This document shows positions 32,505 to 35,551 of a DNA stretch of 35,551 nt, one piece after another (position 1 is the first letter of the stretch; the number at the start of each line of letters is the position of its first letter). A program made the translations under genes and the position numbers. The stretch covers positions 1 through 35,551 of the forward strand of contig WESA01000032.1 of the NCBI GenBank assembly GCA_009768935.1, read 5' to 3'. This DNA comes from Rectinema subterraneum. GTDB taxonomy: Bacteria; Spirochaetota; Spirochaetia; Treponematales; Rectinemataceae. The notes below the pieces were generated by a model, which was not told the origin of the DNA, ran no database searches, and saw only the letters and a program-made list of their open reading frames with translations.

Positions 32505-34454
32505 ATGGCTTTCATACAACTCAGCGGGGTAGCGCTTTCATTCGGTGCCCGCGATATCATCCGGGATGCGACACTCAACCTTCAAGCTGGTTCGCGCGCT
32601 GCGCTGACAGGTCCGAACGGCGCCGGCAAGTCCACACTCATGAAGATCGCCGCAGGGCTTCTCAAGCCTGATGCAGGCGACGTGATCATCTCCAAAGGTG
32701 CGCGCGTCGTGTACCTCCCGCAGACCGGCATTCGCTTCGAATACGGCACTGTTCATGACATCGCGGAGGAAGGGTTCCGGTTTTTCCGCAATCTGGTCGA
32801 AGAACAGGAGCGAATAGGCCGCCAGCTCGAATCCTCAGGGCTGAGCGAGAAAGAGACAGCGCGGCTGCTCGATCAGCACCACGAAATCGGAGAGACGCTC
32901 GAGAACGCCGGCTACTGGAGGCGCGAAGAAAAAATTGCCGACGTCTTGCGGGGGCTCGATTTCAAGCATCGCGATTTTGACAGGCCCGCGGCCGAGCTCT
33001 CCGGCGGCTGGCAGATGCGTCTTGCGCTTGCAAGGATTCTGCTCGAGGACCCGGATATCATGCTGCTCGATGAGCCCACGAATTACCTCGACCTTGAAGC
33101 GCGCACATGGCTTGAAAATTTCCTCAAGGATTATCGGGGCGCAGTCCTCGTTGTGTCGCACGACCGATATTTTCTCGATGTGACAGTAAGGGAAGTCTAC
33201 GAGCTTTTTAGCGGCACGCTCACGCGCTATGCGGGCACCTACAGCCAGTATGAAGCTCGCCGGTCGCAGGAACTGGCTGCGCTCTTTGAAGCCTGGGAGC
33301 GCCAGCAGGAAGAAATCCAGCGCATAGAGGATTTCATCCGCCGCTTCAGATACAAGGAATCCAAAGCGCCCCAGGTGCAGAGCCGCATCAAAATGCTCGA
33401 GAAAATAACGCCGATTGAAATTCCCGAAGGCATGAAGCGCATCCACTTTTCCTTTCCGCCGGCGCCACGATCCGGCCAGGTTGTTGTGCGAATACGCGAT
33501 CTTTCCAAAGCATATGGGAATCAGCTCGTAATTGGCGCTTTTTCGCTCGAGGTTGAGCGTGGGCAAAAGCTTGCGCTTGTCGGGCCCAATGGGGCAGGCA
33601 AGTCGACCCTCATGCGTTTAATTTCGGGGTCTGACCCCTATTTAACTGGCAGCATAAGCCTTGGCGCGAATGTGCAGATCGGCTATTTCTCGCAGGAATC
33701 GGCGGAGCTCATGGAATCGAGCGCGACAGTCGAAGAAGAAGCTGCCTCGGTGTGCCCTCCAGACATGCTGCCCAAATTGCGCAATCTTCTGGGTGCATTT
33801 CTGTTTCGCGACGACGACATCGAAAAGCCCATTTCCGTGCTCTCCGGCGGCGAGCGGTCCCGGCTGGCTCTGCTCAAGCTCCTTTTAAAGCCTTCGAACC
33901 TCCTCGTCCTTGACGAGCCCACGAACCATCTCGACCTGACCAGCAAGGACATCCTGCTTGAGGCGCTTAAAAAATACGAAGGCACCGTGATTTTTGTCTC
34001 GCACGACCGCCAGTTCCTCGACGAGCTTGCGGACAGAGTGCTCGAGCTTTCCTGTGGCACGTCTCCGCGGCTATATCATGGCAACTATGCGTATTACCTC
34101 GAGAAAAAGGCCCAGGAAGCAGCCGGCGAAACGCTGAGCCAGAGCGCATTCTCCCGGCCGGTGGAGAACGTGGGGCAAAATTCGCCTCCTGTAACCGATT
34201 GGGAAAACGAAAAAGCCCGCAAAGCCCACCTGCGCAAACTCAAACGCCGCGAAGAGGAAATATCCACCAGAATTGGGGCAATTGCTGCGGAGAAACAGCA
34301 GCTGCAAGAGCAGCTCGCGCATCCTGCCACGTACATGAATGGAGAAAAGACCCGCGCTACGCTTGCCTCGATTGAAGCCCTCGAGCAGGAAGCGGAAAAT
34401 CTGAACGAAGAGTGGATGGAAATTGCCGAAATGCTCTCTGCCGAAGAGTCGTGA
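32505..34454 (+). CDS. ABC-F family ATPase (Uup/YdiF-like)
   Basis: The 649-residue soluble protein has two ATP-binding cassettes: GPNGAGKST at 36-44 and again near 361, signatures LSGGWQMRLALAR and LSGGERSRLALLK, and Walker B/H-loop pairs LLDEPTNYLDLE...VSHDRYF and VLDEPTNHLDL...VSHDRQF. There are no membrane segments. The P-site tRNA interaction linker lies between the domains (about 240-300), and a C-terminal coiled coil at about 560-645 resembles Uup/YdiF. ABC-F proteins act on stalled or antibiotic-blocked ribosomes. A REP-like palindrome encodes Gly-Ser-Asp-Pro just after the second Walker A, without changing the usual length there. It starts 1 bp after the preceding gene. Confidence 0.94.
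   Translation: MAFIQLSGVALSFGARDIIRDATLNLQAGSRAALTGPNGAGKSTLMKIAAGLLKPDAGDVIISKGARVVYLPQTGIRFEYGTVHDIAEEGFRFFRNLVEEQERIGRQLESSGLSEKETARLLDQHHEIGETLENAGYWRREEKIADVLRGLDFKHRDFDRPAAELSGGWQMRLALARILLEDPDIMLLDEPTNYLDLEARTWLENFLKDYRGAVLVVSHDRYFLDVTVREVYELFSGTLTRYAGTYSQYEARRSQELAALFEAWERQQEEIQRIEDFIRRFRYKESKAPQVQSRIKMLEKITPIEIPEGMKRIHFSFPPAPRSGQVVVRIRDLSKAYGNQLVIGAFSLEVERGQKLALVGPNGAGKSTLMRLISGSDPYLTGSISLGANVQIGYFSQESAELMESSATVEEEAASVCPPDMLPKLRNLLGAFLFRDDDIEKPISVLSGGERSRLALLKLLLKPSNLLVLDEPTNHLDLTSKDILLEALKKYEGTVIFVSHDRQFLDELADRVLELSCGTSPRLYHGNYAYYLEKKAQEAAGETLSQSAFSRPVENVGQNSPPVTDWENEKARKAHLRKLKRREEEISTRIGAIAAEKQQLQEQLAHPATYMNGEKTRATLASIEALEQEAENLNEEWMEIAEMLSAEES
33626..33638 (-). repeat. REP-like palindrome, copy 5 (inside ABC-F CDS)
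   Basis: GGGGTCTGACCCC, with AGTTAAATA in front on the minus strand as in the other copies. It is read on the plus strand as Gly-Ser-Asp-Pro. Confidence 0.85.
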
Positions 34455-34508
34455 GAGTAGTGCTCTCAACCTTGTGTAAAGAATTGAAGCAAACAGGGTA
34501 GATTTGCG

Positions 34509-34551
34509 CGAATACCTCTATGACCGCCCCTGCGGTCAAGGAGGGTATTCG
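34509..34551 (+). promoter_or_regulatory. Hairpin enclosing the transposase ribosome-binding site and start codon
   Basis: CGAATA pairs with TATTCG, CCTC with GAGG, and GACCGC with GCGGTC around a CCCT loop. The AAGGAGG (34539-34545) and the first base of the GTG start lie in the right arm. In IS10 and IS50 a comparable hairpin stops transposase being made from transcripts that enter from outside. Confidence 0.65.
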
Positions 34552-35551
34552 TGCACTGGTTTGCCTTTTGTCCCAATCCGGACTGTTCCTACCATCACGA
34601 GGCACCTGCCTCGCCCTGGGCTTATGCGATTGGCTGGTATGCTACCAAGGCCTTCGGGAAGGTGCGCCGGTTCCGTTGTACGCGCTGCGGAAAAAGCTTT
34701 TCCACCCAGACGTACTCGACGCACTACTATCTCAAGCGCATTGTCTCGTACCGGGATGTGCTCTATAGGCTGGCAGGCGGGGAGAGCCTAAGGGGGATGA
34801 GTCGCGCGCTCGGGTGCTCGCTTTCGCTGCTTACGAATCGTATCGACCGGCTGGCTCGCCAGGGTATTGCACTCCACGCCCGGATGCTGCGCGCTCGGCG
34901 AGGCAAGGAAGACATCTGTATCGACGGCTTTGTCTCCTTCGACTGCTCGCAGTACTTTCCGAACGAAATCCCCATTGCGGTGGGACGGACAAGCGGCTTC
35001 GTGCTCGATGTCAGTCACTGCACACGAAAACGCTCAGGGAGCATGCGGCAGGACCAGAAGGCGAAGGCACAGGCGCTCTATTCGACGATTCGGCTCGAAC
35101 GGGGTGGGATCGGCCGGTCATTCAGGGAGGTGCTGGCGACGAGCCTTGCTGTGCAGCCGCCACAGCCTCATAGGCCCTTCGTGCTGATCACCGATGAGAA
35201 GCCCGACTATGCGCGCCTCGTGCGGAAGCTTGCAGCCTACTGGGGTGAGGGAGAGGGGCGACTCGTGCACCTGACGATTTCTTCACACTTGCCACGGACG
35301 ATCCACAATCCACTCTTTTCTTCGAACTACACCGATCGCGAGCTCAGAAAGGACCTGGCGAACCACCATCGTGAGAGTGTCTGCTTCAACCGCAATGTCG
35401 CAAACGGCATGCTGCGCCTCTGGGCCTACCTTATGTGGCACAACTACTTAAAGCCCTACCGTATCCGCTGGCCGAAAGGCCGAAGACCCGCCACCCATGC
35501 CGAGGCGAGCGGCATCGATGCAACTGCGCTCGAGAACGTATATAGAAGCTT
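34551..35551 (+). CDS. DDE transposase with N-terminal zinc ribbon (3' end missing)
   Basis: A frame open for all 333 codons to the window edge starts at GTG 34551, with AAGGAGG upstream. The N-terminus has a zinc ribbon (Cys7, Cys12, Cys43, Cys46; FCPNPDC and CTRCGKSF) and then a helix-turn-helix (SLRGMSRALGCSLSLLTNRID). The catalytic acids are probably Asp125 (CIDGF), Asp215 (LITDEKPDY) and Glu275 (HHRESVCFNR), and the closing stretch, MLRLWAYLMWHNYLKPYRI, is the usual transposase tail. This fits the IS1/IS1595-like group of zinc-ribbon transposases; the exact family is uncertain. It is truncated only by the window edge and looks intact. Confidence 0.8.
   Translation, partial: MHWFAFCPNPDCSYHHEAPASPWAYAIGWYATKAFGKVRRFRCTRCGKSFSTQTYSTHYYLKRIVSYRDVLYRLAGGESLRGMSRALGCSLSLLTNRIDRLARQGIALHARMLRARRGKEDICIDGFVSFDCSQYFPNEIPIAVGRTSGFVLDVSHCTRKRSGSMRQDQKAKAQALYSTIRLERGGIGRSFREVLATSLAVQPPQPHRPFVLITDEKPDYARLVRKLAAYWGEGEGRLVHLTISSHLPRTIHNPLFSSNYTDRELRKDLANHHRESVCFNRNVANGMLRLWAYLMWHNYLKPYRIRWPKGRRPATHAEASGIDATALENVYRS

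Larger units (their letters stand above)
34458..35551 (+). mobile_element. Insertion sequence, left part (continues beyond the window)
   Basis: The element is recognised by its transposase gene and by the 24-bp end sequence at 34458-34481, repeated at 8735-8758. It begins within 10 bp of the ABC-F stop codon. The right end is not in the window, so terminal inverted repeats and target duplication cannot be checked. The exact left boundary is an estimate. Confidence 0.65.

Noticed and set aside
35546..35551. The window ends exactly in AAGCTT (a HindIII site) and is fosmid-insert sized
   Set aside because: It could hint at a cloned insert, but a six-base match at one edge is not evidence, and the left edge shows nothing similar.

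Overview
The window looks like chromosomal DNA of a spirochaete of the Treponema/Rectinema/Spirochaeta kind. This is an inference from gene content, not from a marker phylogeny. The pointers are an EF-G whose G-domain motifs resemble the spirochaete/mitochondrial-type EF-G1, a lipoprotein fusing a cyclophilin to an FKBP, an SH3-type lipoprotein, a DUF434 protein, and an overall GC content a little above 50% with small AT-rich islands. Almost everything is housekeeping or envelope biology. There is no prophage, CRISPR array or recognisable defence island. The only clear mobile element is an insertion sequence cut off by the right edge.

Layout. 1-1656: an AT-rich leader, a small secreted beta-rich protein (352-840) with a strong terminator, and a rhomboid protease. 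1739-4373: a PlsC-like acyltransferase, a DUF1848 protein and a HAD phosphatase. 4502-7465: a very large exported protein with an HExxH zinc-protease motif. 7509-8881: a YqhD-type metal-dependent alcohol dehydrogenase and tRNA-Ala(GGC). 9031-13637: a THUMP methyltransferase, then zwf-pgl-GH16 with stop/start overlaps (oxidative pentose phosphate entry plus an exported glucanase-like enzyme). 13713-17171 (minus): a P-loop ATPase, EF-G and OsmC. 17334-19165 (minus): a second small exported protein and the dual-family PPIase lipoprotein. 19337-21154: dCMP deaminase, a YmdB-like protein that has lost its metal ligands, and an RseC-like membrane protein. 21224-23713: the methionine importer metN-metI-metQ. 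23710-26246: DUF434, a small membrane ORF and a GH13 enzyme. 26299-30921 (minus): ppx-ppk-HAD, a polyphosphate cluster. 30983-34454: an SH3 lipoprotein and an ABC-F protein. 34458-end: the insertion sequence, whose transposase starts at GTG 34551 and runs off the window.

Signals beyond ordinary genes. (i) A 13-bp palindrome GGGGTCAGACCCC with AT-rich flanks occurs five times. Three copies lie inside conserved coding regions, in three different reading frames, apparently without disturbing the proteins. (ii) Several genes have no ribosome-binding site but carry a -10-like hexamer 6-9 nt before the start codon, suggesting leaderless mRNAs. (iii) Two genes, the transposase and the exported protein at 17334-17882, have their translation start inside a hairpin. 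(iv) The DUF1848 protein carries a radical-SAM-like CxxxCxxC motif at its C-terminus. (v) A YmdB homologue appears to be catalytically dead. (vi) A 24-bp near-copy of the insertion-sequence end sits upstream of the alcohol dehydrogenase. No single cluster looks like a wholly new multi-gene system; points i, ii, iv and v are the best leads.
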